Shown: in pieces, positions 1 to 9,071 of the stretch
Layout: each line of letters starts with the position of its first letter
Position numbering within the stretch: position 1 is the stretch's first letter
The notes under the pieces: generated by a model
The model's database searches: none
What the model was told of the DNA's origin: nothing
What the model saw: the letters and a program-made list of their open reading frames with translations, nothing else
Source: Clostridiales bacterium
Lineage (GTDB): Bacteria > Bacillota > Clostridia > Oscillospirales > Oscillospiraceae
NCBI GenBank assembly: GCA_021205375.1
Contig: JAJPXR010000176.1
Coordinates: forward strand, 1-35,288
Direction: 5' to 3'
DNA length: 35,288 bases
Translations under genes and position numbers: made by a program

Positions 1-172
1 GCCCCGGAAGTGCCGCTTGACGGCGGAGGCCCCAAACGTGCGCGCTTGCGCGTGCGCTGCCGGGGCCGCATATTCGACCAAAATCCGTGATTTTGGTCGA
101 GAGCCTGTCGGAGACAGGCTTAGCAAGGCGACGGCACTTTGCCGCCGCCTTTTTGCGCGGGACGTCGTCCGT

Positions 173-760
173 TCACACGCTGCCCAGCAGCACCGGCTGG
201 AGCTGCCGCCCCTCCAGCGCGGCCTCCACGGTCTGGGGGATGAGGGCCATCTCCGCCACCAGCGAGGCGGGCTTTCCCTCCGGGTCGTCCTGGCGGAAGG
301 GCACCAGATAGACGTTTTTCCGACAGCTCAGCTCCCCCAGGTTCCGCAGGGAGACGGTCAGTCCGTCGTTGGTGGACACGGCCAAAATCAGGGGCCGCCC
401 GTTGCGGAGATGGGCCTTGGCCGCCATGGTGATAGTGGTGTCGGTGATGCCACAGGCCAGCTTGCCCAGAGTGTTCCCCGTGCAGGGGGCGATGACCAGC
501 GCATCCAGCAGCTTTTTGGGGCCGATGGGTTCCGCCTGGGCGATGGTCAATAGGGGCGGACAGCCGCAGATGCGCTCCACCTCCCGGCGGAGGTCCTCAG
601 CGCTGCCGAAGCGGGTGTCGGTGGCGGCGCAGTTTTCCGACAGCAGGGGAACCACGTCCCCGAAGCGCTCCTTCACCGCCTCCAGCGCCGGGAGGACCTT
701 GTGGAGGGTGCAGAAGGACCCAGTCAGCCCAAAGCCCACTCGAATTTCTTCCCTGCTCAC
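173..760 (-). CDS. dpaB: Dipicolinate synthase subunit B (flavoprotein family)
   Basis: 195-aa ORF; VGFGLTGSFCTLHKVLPALE and APCTGNTLGKLACGITDTTITMAAKAHLRNGRPLILAVSTNDGL are typical of SpoVFB/DpaB; adjacent to dpaA. Confidence 0.93.
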   Translation of the reverse strand: MSREEIRVGFGLTGSFCTLHKVLPALEAVKERFGDVVPLLSENCAATDTRFGSAEDLRREVERICGCPPLLTIAQAEPIGPKKLLDALVIAPCTGNTLGKLACGITDTTITMAAKAHLRNGRPLILAVSTNDGLTVSLRNLGELSCRKNVYLVPFRQDDPEGKPASLVAEMALIPQTVEAALEGRQLQPVLLGSV

Positions 761-1629
761 AGCGCCACCTCCTGCAAAATGTGGTAGACGGTGTCACGGA
801 TGATTTTCCCGGAGGTCACCGGGGCCACCTTCCCCGGCAGGGACAGCGCCCAGATGACCTTGACCCCCAGGTTTGCCGCCGCCTCCAGGTCCACGCCGCC
901 GGGCTTGGAGGCCAGGTCGATGACCAGCGTCCCCGTGTCCAGGTCGTGGAGCCTGGCCCCGTCCAGCACCCGTGCTGGAACGGTGTTAATGACCAGTTGA
1001 TAACCCCCCAGCCAGCCGTCGAGTTGGTCTGTATGTTCCGCCCAGTAGCCATAGGACTCGATCCAGGCCAGGTCCGCGTAGTTCCGGGCGGAGACCGTCA
1101 CCCTGGCCCCCAGACCCTTCAGTCGGTGGGCCAGCAGCTTGCCCAGCCGCCCGAATCCGATGACCAGCACCCGCGCTCCAAACAGGGTGGGGGGCAGTTC
1201 CTCCCTGGCGATTTGAATGGCCCCCTCCACCGTGGGGACGGCGTTCTTGATCTCCAGCTCTTCTCTGGCAAAGTAATCCTGGAGGTTCAGCCCCCGGCTT
1301 TTGGCGTAGGCTGCCAGTTCCGGGGAGACCCGCCCCGCGCAGATGATCTGCTCCGGGCGCAGGGCGTCCAGCACCGTTTTGACGGGGATCTTCTGATCGG
1401 AGAGGGGTGCGTTCAGCACGCCGTCGTCCACCGTCACCGGCAAGGGCAAAATGACGCACTGGGCGCGCTCAATGCCCCGCAGGGTGTCCGAGCCGGGCAG
1501 CGTGTTGGGGTCGGGCCGCCGCTCCATGGCATAGGTCTGGACCCAGTGGCCGTCGTCGGTCAGCAGCTGGGCCAGCTTCACCTGGCGCAGGTCGCCGCCC
1601 ACCACCCAGATATTCAGTTCCTGTCGCAA
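757..1629 (-). CDS. dpaA: Dipicolinate synthase subunit A
   Basis: ORF track opens at 1779; homologous part begins near LRQELNIWVVGGDLRQVKLAQLL, with a probable TTG start at 1629 after an AAGGAAGG-like SD. Rossmann motif VLVIGFGRLGKLLAHRLKGLGARV; 3' end overlaps dpaB. Confidence 0.9.
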   Translation of the reverse strand: MRQELNIWVVGGDLRQVKLAQLLTDDGHWVQTYAMERRPDPNTLPGSDTLRGIERAQCVILPLPVTVDDGVLNAPLSDQKIPVKTVLDALRPEQIICAGRVSPELAAYAKSRGLNLQDYFAREELEIKNAVPTVEGAIQIAREELPPTLFGARVLVIGFGRLGKLLAHRLKGLGARVTVSARNYADLAWIESYGYWAEHTDQLDGWLGGYQLVINTVPARVLDGARLHDLDTGTLVIDLASKPGGVDLEAAANLGVKVIWALSLPGKVAPVTSGKIIRDTVYHILQEVAL

Positions 1630-1864
1630 AATCGCAGCACCTTCCTTGTTTGTGGTACTCCATCCTATGCGGCAGCGGCGGGAGGGTGCGGCCATCTCCC
1701 TAGATTGTAAAATTTTCGTAAATATTTTGCTCAGAAAGCGCTTTTTGTTCAAGCTAAAGCCTGAATAAACTGTGAACACGGCGGCTTTTTCCGGGAGTTT
1801 TAAGGTAGCTTTAAGGTGCCTTCTGTATCTTTAGCAGTGAAAGTTACTCTAGGAGGACGGTACT

Positions 1865-3841
1865 ATGGCGAAAATCAAACCTTTCAAGCCCAAGCTGGGC
1901 AAGAAGAAAGCAGACGAAACGGTCTATCAGGGAGCTGTTGCGGTGAAAGCCAAGCCGAAGCGGAAAAAGTGGAAAATCGTGCTGGCTATCGCCATTGTCC
2001 TGGTGGTGCTGGTGGCGGCGGCGATGATTTTCCTGCGGGGACCGCTGCTGATGATGCTGATGGGCCGAAATGGCTTCGCTTCTTCTGACGTGACAGTGTC
2101 CACGGTCCAGTCCGCCACGGCGGAGACCGGCACCCTCAGCAGTACCATTTCGGCCACCGGCAACTTGGCCATGACTGACACCGAGGACGTGACCATTCCC
2201 TCCGACCTGACGGTAGACGAGGTTTATGTGGAATCCGGCGACAGCGTCACCGAGGGCCAGACCCTAGCCACCCTGAACACCACCTCTATTGTCAGCGCCT
2301 TGCTGGACGCGGAGGAGAGCCTAGAGGACATCGAGGACCAGCTGGACGATGACGACGACCTCTCCGACCTGGAAATTGAGGAGCTGGAGGGCCAGCAGGC
2401 GGAGTTGGAGGAGACCATCGCCGCGCTGGAGGCCCTGTACGACGACCCGGTCATCACCGCCACCTGCGACGGCACCATCAGCGCGGTTTATGTCTCCGAT
2501 GGGTCGTCAGCCAGCAGCAGTTCCTCTTCTTCCACCACCAGCAGCTCGTTCTACTCCACCAGCGCCGCCAGCTCTGCGCCGGTGCTGTCCCTGCTGACCG
2601 CCTCCACCGGCAGTTCTGCTGAGGCCAACGCTGTGGTCTCCGCCTCTTCGGAGGAATCCTCCACAGAGGATTCCAGCAGCGCTGACACGGTGACGACCAT
2701 CACCGACTTCTCCGAGCTGGAAATCACCATTCCCGTCACCGGCGATGTTCCTCAGAGTGACATCGCCGATACCGATACCTACACCGGCACCATCTCCTGG
2801 AACTGCACCTCCGGCGTCTTTAAGGCGGAGACCAGCTACACCGCCACCATCGTCCTGACGGCGAACGAGGGGTACACCTTCTCCTCCGCCGAGCTGCCCA
2901 CCATCTCCGGCGCATCCTACACCTGGCAGATCGTCAACGAGGGGGACAGCGGGGCCAAGCTGCGCATTTCTGCCACCTTCGGGGCCACCGACGCGGACGA
3001 GACCCTTTCGGGCAGCTACTCCGACGGCACGGACAGCACCGGCACCACTTCCGGCACTGCCGGAATGTCCTCCGGTAGCATTTCCGGCGGAAGCAGCGGC
3101 TCTGTCTCCGGCAGCATTTCCTCCGGCAGCATTTCCTCCGGAACGGCCTCCAGCGGAACCACCAGTGACAGCAGCAGTTCCGCCTCCAGCTCTAGCCTGT
3201 ACACTTCTTCTGACGTGACGGCGTTCACCATCCTGAAGCAGGACGAGGTCACCATCTCTGTCAGCATCGACGAGCTGGACATCCTCAGCGTGTCCGAGGG
3301 CCAGACCGCCACCGTCACCCTGGACGCGCTGGAGGACGAGGAGTTCACCGGTACCATCACCTCTGTGGGCACCGAGGCCACCTCCACCAGCGGCAACGCC
3401 AAATACACCGTGGAAATCACCATCGACAAGACGGAAAATATGCTCAGCGGCATGAGCGCGTCGGTGGTCATCCAGACGGGCAGCACAGAGAACGCGGTGC
3501 TCATCCCCGTGGCGGCCCTCCAGGAGGAGGACGGCAGCACCTTCGTCTATACCGAGGCGGACGAGGACGGCAACCTCTCCGGCGAGGTGGAGGTGGAGAC
3601 CGGTCTCTCCACCAGCAGCCAGGTGGAGATCACCAGCGGCCTCAACGAGGGCGACACGGTCTATTACAACGTGACCGAGAGCGACGCCACCTCTGACGAA
3701 ACCGACTCCATGGCGGATATGTTCGGCGGCATGGGTGGCGGCGGCAACTTTGACGCTGGCGACTTCGATGCGGGCGACTTCGACGCCGGCAACTTCGACG
3801 CCGGAAATATGCCCAGCGGCGGTCGCGGCGGCGGACAGTGA
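1865..3841 (+). CDS. HlyD/MacA-like efflux periplasmic adaptor protein with Ser/Gly-rich insertion
   Basis: N-terminal TM; split lipoyl motif (DEVYVESGDSVTEGQTLATLN ... ITATCDGTISAVYVSDG) and beta-barrel region (VTISVSIDELDILSVSEGQTATVTLDALEDEEFTGTITSVG); SD aggagg upstream; followed by MacB-like genes. Confidence 0.9.
   Translation: MAKIKPFKPKLGKKKADETVYQGAVAVKAKPKRKKWKIVLAIAIVLVVLVAAAMIFLRGPLLMMLMGRNGFASSDVTVSTVQSATAETGTLSSTISATGNLAMTDTEDVTIPSDLTVDEVYVESGDSVTEGQTLATLNTTSIVSALLDAEESLEDIEDQLDDDDDLSDLEIEELEGQQAELEETIAALEALYDDPVITATCDGTISAVYVSDGSSASSSSSSSTTSSSFYSTSAASSAPVLSLLTASTGSSAEANAVVSASSEESSTEDSSSADTVTTITDFSELEITIPVTGDVPQSDIADTDTYTGTISWNCTSGVFKAETSYTATIVLTANEGYTFSSAELPTISGASYTWQIVNEGDSGAKLRISATFGATDADETLSGSYSDGTDSTGTTSGTAGMSSGSISGGSSGSVSGSISSGSISSGTASSGTTSDSSSSASSSSLYTSSDVTAFTILKQDEVTISVSIDELDILSVSEGQTATVTLDALEDEEFTGTITSVGTEATSTSGNAKYTVEITIDKTENMLSGMSASVVIQTGSTENAVLIPVAALQEEDGSTFVYTEADEDGNLSGEVEVETGLSTSSQVEITSGLNEGDTVYYNVTESDATSDETDSMADMFGGMGGGGNFDAGDFDAGDFDAGNFDAGNMPSGGRGGGQ
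2500..3207 (+). other. Low-complexity Ser/Gly-rich and beta-repeat-like insertion inside the adaptor (approximate bounds)
   Basis: Translation SSASSSSSSSTTSSS... then ITIPVTGDVPQSDIADTDTYTGTISWNCTSGVFKAETSYTATIVLTANEGYTF..., then SGSISGGSSGSVSGSISSGSISSG. Confidence 0.75.
3746..3805 (+). repeat. Four tandem 15-bp units encoding (N/D)FDAG at the adaptor C-terminus
   Basis: AACTTTGACGCTGGC GACTTCGATGCGGGC GACTTCGACGCCGGC AACTTCGACGCCGGA. Confidence 0.9.
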
Positions 3842-3855
3842 GGGGTGAGTGCGCC

Positions 3856-4527
3856 ATGATCGTGTTAGAAGACGTGACCAAGCGGTACATCATGGGCGAC
3901 ACCGAGGTCCTCGCCCTGGACCACGCCAACCTCCACATCCGCCAGGGGGAGTTCGTCAGCATCGTCGGCCCCTCCGGCAGCGGCAAATCCACCATGATGA
4001 ACATCATCGGCTGTCTGGATGTGGCGGACGAGGGCCGCTACCTGCTGGACGGCCAGCCCATCGAGCAGTATTCGGAAAACCAGTTGGCGAAGATCCGCAA
4101 CCAGAAAATCGGCTTTGTGTTCCAGAACTTCAACCTCATCGGCAACCTGACGGCACGGGAAAACGTGGAGTTGCCCCTCATCTACCAGCGAATCCCCAAA
4201 AAGCAGCGGGCGGAGCTGGTGGAACGGGCGCTGGACATGGTGCAGTTGGGTCAGCGAGCCAACCACAAACCAAATGAGCTGTCCGGCGGCCAGCAGCAGC
4301 GGGTGGCCATCGCCAGAGCCATCGCCGCCCGGCCCTCTCTGTTCCTGGCGGACGAGCCCACCGGCAACCTGGACTCCAAAACCGGGCAGGAGATTATGGA
4401 CCTGTTCCACGAGCTGCACCGGCAGGGCAGCACCATCGTCCTCATCACCCACAGCGAATCTGTCGCCCGGCAAGCCGCCCGCAGCGTCCACATTCTGGAC
4501 GGCCATGTGACGGAGGTGACGCTATGA
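3856..4527 (+). CDS. MacB/LolD-like ABC transporter ATP-binding protein
   Basis: Walker [10 protein letters not shown], signature LSGGQQQR, Walker [16 protein letters not shown] at 3856. Confidence 0.95.
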   Translation: MIVLEDVTKRYIMGDTEVLALDHANLHIRQGEFVSIVGPSGSGKSTMMNIIGCLDVADEGRYLLDGQPIEQYSENQLAKIRNQKIGFVFQNFNLIGNLTARENVELPLIYQRIPKKQRAELVERALDMVQLGQRANHKPNELSGGQQQRVAIARAIAARPSLFLADEPTGNLDSKTGQEIMDLFHELHRQGSTIVLITHSESVARQAARSVHILDGHVTEVTL

Positions 4528-5708
4528 TTTTCCAGTCGTTCAAAATGGCGTGGAAGGCCATTTCCTCCAACAAAATGCGCTCCTTTTTGACCATGCTGGG
4601 CATTATCATCGGCGTATTCGCCCTGGTGGTGCTGGTGTCCCTGGTCAGTGGGGCCACTACCTCCGTCACCGACACCATCTCCAGCCTGGGCAACAATATG
4701 CTCTCTGTGACCATCTCCGACGACAAGGGCAAGCCCTACAAGCTGGACGACCTGAACGAAATCGCGGAGGACCCGGAGATCGACCAGGTGGCAGCCATTG
4801 GGCAGTCCAGCATGACCGCCTCCAGCAGTTCCACCGAGGAGACCGCTGCGGTCTACGGCACCACGGCCGCCTATCAGTCCATTCAGGGGCTGGAGCTGGA
4901 GCATGGCCGCTGGCTGAAAAGCGTGGATGTCAACAACCACACCTATGTGGCGGTCATCAGTGCCTCCACCGCGGAGGACATTCTGGGCAGCACCGACGTG
5001 GTAGGGGAGAGCATCAAGCTGGACGGGATGTCCTTTGAGGTCATCGGCGTGCTGGCGGACGACGACGAGGATGACAGCTCCGCCCTGCTGGGTTCCAGCT
5101 ACGACATCTACATCCCATACACCACGCTGGTGCGGCTGTCTAACAGCGTCTCTACCAGCATTACCACCTTCTACGTCTCCGCCACCAGTGACGAGACGCT
5201 GGACGACGCGGAGAGCGCGCTGGAGACCATGCTGCTGGAGCGGTTCGACGACGACGAGGACGCCTACACCATCTACAACCAGTCCACTGTTATGGAAGTG
5301 ATGAGCTCCATCACCGGCACCCTCTCGCTGCTGCTGGGCGGCATCGCCGCCATCTCCCTGCTGGTGGGCGGCATCGGCATTATGAACATCATGCTGGTCT
5401 CTGTCACCGAGCGCACAAGGGAAATCGGCATCCGCAAGGCCATCGGCGCAAGCCGGGGCAGCATTATGATGCAGTTCCTCATTGAGGCCCTTGTGGTCAG
5501 TCTGATGGGCTGCTGTATCGGCATCGGCCTGTCCTGGGTGGCAATCCAAATCGTCAACCAGGTGGGCAGCACCAGCTACGGACTGGCCAGCAACGTGGTG
5601 GTCGTCGCGGTGGTGTTCTCGCTGCTGGTGGGGCTGGTGTTCGGCCTGTACCCCGCCAACAAGGCCGCGAAGAAGAAGCCCATCGATGCCCTGCGCTACA
5701 CCGGGTAA
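4524..5708 (+). CDS. MacB-like ABC transporter permease (MacB_PCD + FtsX domains)
   Basis: N-term [34 protein letters not shown]-term [41 protein letters not shown]; overlaps the ATPase gene by 4 nt. Confidence 0.95.
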   Translation: MIFQSFKMAWKAISSNKMRSFLTMLGIIIGVFALVVLVSLVSGATTSVTDTISSLGNNMLSVTISDDKGKPYKLDDLNEIAEDPEIDQVAAIGQSSMTASSSSTEETAAVYGTTAAYQSIQGLELEHGRWLKSVDVNNHTYVAVISASTAEDILGSTDVVGESIKLDGMSFEVIGVLADDDEDDSSALLGSSYDIYIPYTTLVRLSNSVSTSITTFYVSATSDETLDDAESALETMLLERFDDDEDAYTIYNQSTVMEVMSSITGTLSLLLGGIAAISLLVGGIGIMNIMLVSVTERTREIGIRKAIGASRGSIMMQFLIEALVVSLMGCCIGIGLSWVAIQIVNQVGSTSYGLASNVVVVAVVFSLLVGLVFGLYPANKAAKKKPIDALRYTG

Positions 5709-5753
5709 ATCGGTTATCAGCTCCGAAAGGGATGCAGATAAATGTCCAAAACG

Positions 5754-5796
5754 AATGAGCCTGAACGGAGACGTTTCTCTGTCCAGGCTCATTTGT
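5754..5796 (+). terminator. Intrinsic terminator after the MacAB-like operon
   Basis: Inverted repeat AATGAGCCTG...CAGGCTCATT followed by TGTTTG. Confidence 0.7.
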
Positions 5797-5812
5797 TTGC
5801 TGTTGTTGTGCG

Positions 5813-7009
5813 CTATTTACGTTCCCGCATGATTCGTTTTGCGTGTCCCGCGCACAGGGGAAGGGCCAGAATTAGAATGCTCCCGTAAAGCAGGACGGTG
5901 AAGGGAAGTCCCCGGAGGGCGTGCCCGGCCAGATGAACCAGGCGCTCATCGTAGAACACCTCGTAGGAAATGCGCTGGATGGGGAAATAGTTCCAAATCT
6001 GCGACAGCACGCGGTTTATCTCGAACAACTCCATGTTGAAGAGCGCCGTTACGATCAGCACCCCGTAAGACACCGCCAGCGCGGTCACGCCGCTCTGCGT
6101 CACCTCTGACAGCAGCATGACCACAGCCGCCACCGCCGTCACCACAAGCACACTCAACGCGCAAATCACCAGCACCGCCTGCCCTGCGCACAGGGGGAGG
6201 TTGCTGCCGAGGAGCGACGCCCAGATCTGTTGGATGGGGGCGTCCCATCCGTCCATCCCGTAAACCCCAAACTGAATGAGGGCGGAGAGGCCGTAGACCG
6301 TCAGGCAGCTCACCAGCGAATAGCTGACCCCGGCGAGGGTCCGGGCGGCGATGGTGGGGCCGTGGCCAAATTTGCTGCTCTGGAACCAGATTTGGGTGTT
6401 CAGCCGCCGGTTCAGGGAAAAGCTCTCGGACAGTATAAAAATGATGTAACAGAGCAGCAGCAGGTTCAGGTAGTAGGCCTCTTCCAGCATATTTTTGTAC
6501 CCGCGGGTGTAGGCAATCGTCAGGGGAAATGAGATTTTCGCCTCGTTTTCTTCCCAGTAGGAAAGCTCCTCCTCGGTCAGCGAGAGACCGTATTTGTCAT
6601 ATTCCCACGCCTTATACATTGACTCCTGGATAGCGGCTTCCGTGGTGTTCTCCGACCACGGGTTCAGGTCAGTCTGACAGATGGAATAAAAAATCCAGTA
6701 CATATTGAGGCAGTCATACCCATATTGAGCGATAAACGCCTGCAATTCGTCAATCAGGTCGTCGTCCAGCGGCTGCCCGGAATAGTCCATGGCGTAGGCC
6801 CGTTCCATGCGGGCAGCGGTCAGCTTGCTGACCGTCTCCTCCACCAGCGTTCCGTTCTCGTCCAGATAGTGGACCTGGGTCTGCCCCACCAGGGGGGCCA
6901 AATTCAGGACAAGCACGGCAGCCAGCAACAGCAAGGACAGCACCCTTGCGCTGCGTCTGCCCCACAGTTTCTTCCATTCAAAGCGATAGAGAGTCCCCAG
7001 GTTCTTCAT
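5813..7009 (-). CDS. ABC transporter permease (ABC-2-like)
   Basis: Probable start [34 protein letters not shown]; several TM segments; overlaps the upstream ABC ATPase. Confidence 0.8.
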   Translation of the reverse strand: MKNLGTLYRFEWKKLWGRRSARVLSLLLLAAVLVLNLAPLVGQTQVHYLDENGTLVEETVSKLTAARMERAYAMDYSGQPLDDDLIDELQAFIAQYGYDCLNMYWIFYSICQTDLNPWSENTTEAAIQESMYKAWEYDKYGLSLTEEELSYWEENEAKISFPLTIAYTRGYKNMLEEAYYLNLLLLCYIIFILSESFSLNRRLNTQIWFQSSKFGHGPTIAARTLAGVSYSLVSCLTVYGLSALIQFGVYGMDGWDAPIQQIWASLLGSNLPLCAGQAVLVICALSVLVVTAVAAVVMLLSEVTQSGVTALAVSYGVLIVTALFNMELFEINRVLSQIWNYFPIQRISYEVFYDERLVHLAGHALRGLPFTVLLYGSILILALPLCAGHAKRIMRERK

Positions 7010-7707
7010 GACAGTTCCCCTCCAAAGGTGTTCAAATACAGCGTTTCCAAGTCGGTGCGGGACTTGTCCCACTGCTCATGGCTGATCAGGCTGCCGTGGC
7101 GCATCATAAAAATGTCGTCGGCCACTGGCTCCGCGTCAGCTACAATGTGGGTGGAAAAGAGAACAATGCTGTCCTGCCCCCACTGGGCAAGGACGTTGCG
7201 GAACCGCACCCGCTCCAGCGGGTCCAGGCTGGAGGTCGGCTCATCCACAACCAGCAGCTTCGGGTCTCCCAGCAGGGCCTGCGCAATGCCCAAGCGCTGT
7301 TTTATCCCGCCGGAGTAGGTCTTGATTTTCTGGTGGGCCGCGTCAGTCAGGTTGACCAGCTCCAGCACCTCCTCCGCCCGACGTTTTGCGTGGGAGCGGT
7401 CTAGCCCCTTCAACGCCCCCATATAGAGCAGGAAATCCCAGCCGGTGAAGTGGGGGTAGTACCCAAACTGCTGGGGCAGATACCCCAACAGGGCGCGGTA
7501 TTCCTCGCACCGCACGTCCAGCCCGTCCAGAGAAATGTGCCCCTCCGTGGGTTTCAGTATCCCACAGAGCATCCGCAGCAGGGTGGTTTTTCCCGCGCCA
7601 TTTTCCCCCAGCAGGACGTGAACGCCGGGTTCCAGGCTGAGGGAGACGTGGTCCACAGCCTGTTTGTCCCCGTATGATTTGCATAGGTTTTTAACCGTAA
7701 GTTTCAT
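7006..7707 (-). CDS. ABC transporter ATP-binding protein
   Basis: Walker A LGENGAGKTTL, signature YSGGIKQRLGIAQALL, Walker B LLVVDEPTSSLDP. Confidence 0.95.
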   Translation of the reverse strand: MKLTVKNLCKSYGDKQAVDHVSLSLEPGVHVLLGENGAGKTTLLRMLCGILKPTEGHISLDGLDVRCEEYRALLGYLPQQFGYYPHFTGWDFLLYMGALKGLDRSHAKRRAEEVLELVNLTDAAHQKIKTYSGGIKQRLGIAQALLGDPKLLVVDEPTSSLDPLERVRFRNVLAQWGQDSIVLFSTHIVADAEPVADDIFMMRHGSLISHEQWDKSRTDLETLYLNTFGGELS

Positions 7708-8410
7708 AGAGACCTCCCATTCTTCTGACGGAACATTGAATTTCGTGGAGCAAAACCACAGTCAGGACGGCCAGCAGCGCCACCCAAATATGAAAACAGT
7801 CTGTTTTGTAGGCAGCAGGCCAGAAAACCCCCGGCAATCCAAACAAAAGGCAGAGAACGGCGGCGCTCAAAACGCTGACATAGAGGGCCTCGTCCCCGTG
7901 GAATTTCCGGGTGACAAAAAGTCCCATGACGCCGGAGGCCAGATAGGGCACCAGCAAATAGACGCCGGTGCGCAGCAGTCCGATGGAACCGCAGCGCGCC
8001 AGGACTGGAGCCAAAACCGCCAGCAGGCCCAAGTGAAAGCCTCCCAAAACCAGCAACCGTGCCATGAGAATACTTTGCAGGGAAAAGCGGCTGGACATCT
8101 CCCACTCCGCCATGCCGCAGCGCGACCACTGGCTGTTGACAGTAACGACCACCAGTGCCAGAAGGGGCGTCAGCGCCGATGCGATCCAGGTTCGCCGCAA
8201 ATCCAGGGAAAGGGACAAAACCAAAATCAGGGCAAAAAGCGCCACCGACAGCACCCACGCGGAGGGAGGCAGATATCGAATCTGCATGGTCAGCAGCTTC
8301 CGGTATCCGATTTCGCTGCGCCGGTGGTCCCGCAGAAAGGCTTCCTTACGCTGGGGCGGCGGAGCTGTGTAAGCGCTCTTGAGCAGCTTTTGAACTTCTT
8401 TGTTGTTCAT
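7691..8410 (-). CDS. Uncharacterised multi-TM membrane protein, candidate anti-sigma/ABC accessory subunit
   Basis: ATG at 8410 (MNNKEVQKLLKSAYTAPPPQRKEAFLRDHRR...) overlaps the sigma stop as ATGA; about six hydrophobic segments; 3' end overlaps the ABC ATPase. Confidence 0.75.
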   Translation of the reverse strand: MNNKEVQKLLKSAYTAPPPQRKEAFLRDHRRSEIGYRKLLTMQIRYLPPSAWVLSVALFALILVLSLSLDLRRTWIASALTPLLALVVVTVNSQWSRCGMAEWEMSSRFSLQSILMARLLVLGGFHLGLLAVLAPVLARCGSIGLLRTGVYLLVPYLASGVMGLFVTRKFHGDEALYVSVLSAAVLCLLFGLPGVFWPAAYKTDCFHIWVALLAVLTVVLLHEIQCSVRRMGGLYETYG

Positions 8411-8850
8411 TCCGTTCCCTCCAATTCTTCTCGAAGTTGTTTCAGAATTTTTTGCGTGCGGCGGAAAATCGCAAAACGCGATTGTCCATACAGTCTGCAC
8501 AGGACATGGACCGGTATCTCGTTGACATATCGCAGCCAAATCAGTTCCCGATCCTCCTCTGGCAGCCGTTCCATCGCCTGTCGCAGGGCTAATTGCTCCA
8601 GGCTGTCTGGCCCTTCTGCGGTCAGCTCTTCCGTCAACGGCGAACTTTTTGGCCTGCGGTAGCGGTCGATGCAGAGGTTCCGGGCGATGGTATAGAGATA
8701 ACACAACGCCGGTTCGCCGACCAGTCCTCTGTCCCGGGAAAAATATCGTAGAAAGGTCTCCTGGGTGATGTCCTCAGCTTCCTCCCGGTCGTGCAGCCGA
8801 AAAAAACAGTAGCGGTACAGCTTGTCGTACTGCTCGTCGATGTTGATCAA
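8407..8850 (-). CDS. ECF-type sigma-70 family RNA polymerase sigma factor
   Basis: YDKLYRYCFFRLHDREEAEDITQETFLRYF (region 2) and MERLPEEDRELIWLRYVNEIPVHVLCRLYGQSRFAIFRRTQKILKQL (region 4). Confidence 0.92.
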   Translation of the reverse strand: MINIDEQYDKLYRYCFFRLHDREEAEDITQETFLRYFSRDRGLVGEPALCYLYTIARNLCIDRYRRPKSSPLTEELTAEGPDSLEQLALRQAMERLPEEDRELIWLRYVNEIPVHVLCRLYGQSRFAIFRRTQKILKQLREELEGTE

Positions 8851-8898
8851 AACAACGGTTCCTCCTTTCCCGGTATTCGCTCGCTGCGGCCTTCACTC

Positions 8899-8930
8899 TG
8901 TATAACGAATGAAACGGCAAAATGTGCGGC
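8899..8930 (-). promoter_or_regulatory. Candidate ECF-sigma autoregulated promoter
   Basis: Minus strand CCGCACATTTTGCCGTTTCATTCGTTATACAG about 50 nt upstream of the sigma gene; resembles ECF -35 plus CGTTATA-type -10. Confidence 0.4.
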
Positions 8931-8985
8931 AGGTTCGCAAATTTTTTTCATTGGTCCGCTGTGAAGAGGTTCTGCCATAAATATT

Positions 8986-9010
8986 GGGGCCAGGTAAAGC
9001 ACCTGACCCC
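8986..9010 (-). terminator. Probable intrinsic terminator downstream of the 290-aa membrane protein gene
   Basis: GGGGCCAGGT AAAGC ACCTGACCCC; minus-strand 3' flank is T-containing (AATATTTATG) but not a clean U-run. Confidence 0.5.
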
Positions 9011-9071
9011 AGATTCGCAAAGAATTTAAGAACAGAGAAAAATCCGTACCACACCACTCGAGCGGGGCCTG

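Noticed and set aside
1735-1744. AAAGCGCTTT palindrome as a catabolite-responsive (cre) site
   Set aside because: Flanks deviate at several consensus positions and the 10-bp palindrome alone is weak evidence
3746-3805. Tandem repeats as a CRISPR array
   Set aside because: Units are contiguous 15-bp coding repeats with no spacers, in frame in the adaptor gene
4251-5792. 513-aa minus-strand ORF
   Set aside because: Antisense to the MacB-like genes; low-complexity His/Asp/Gln-rich translation
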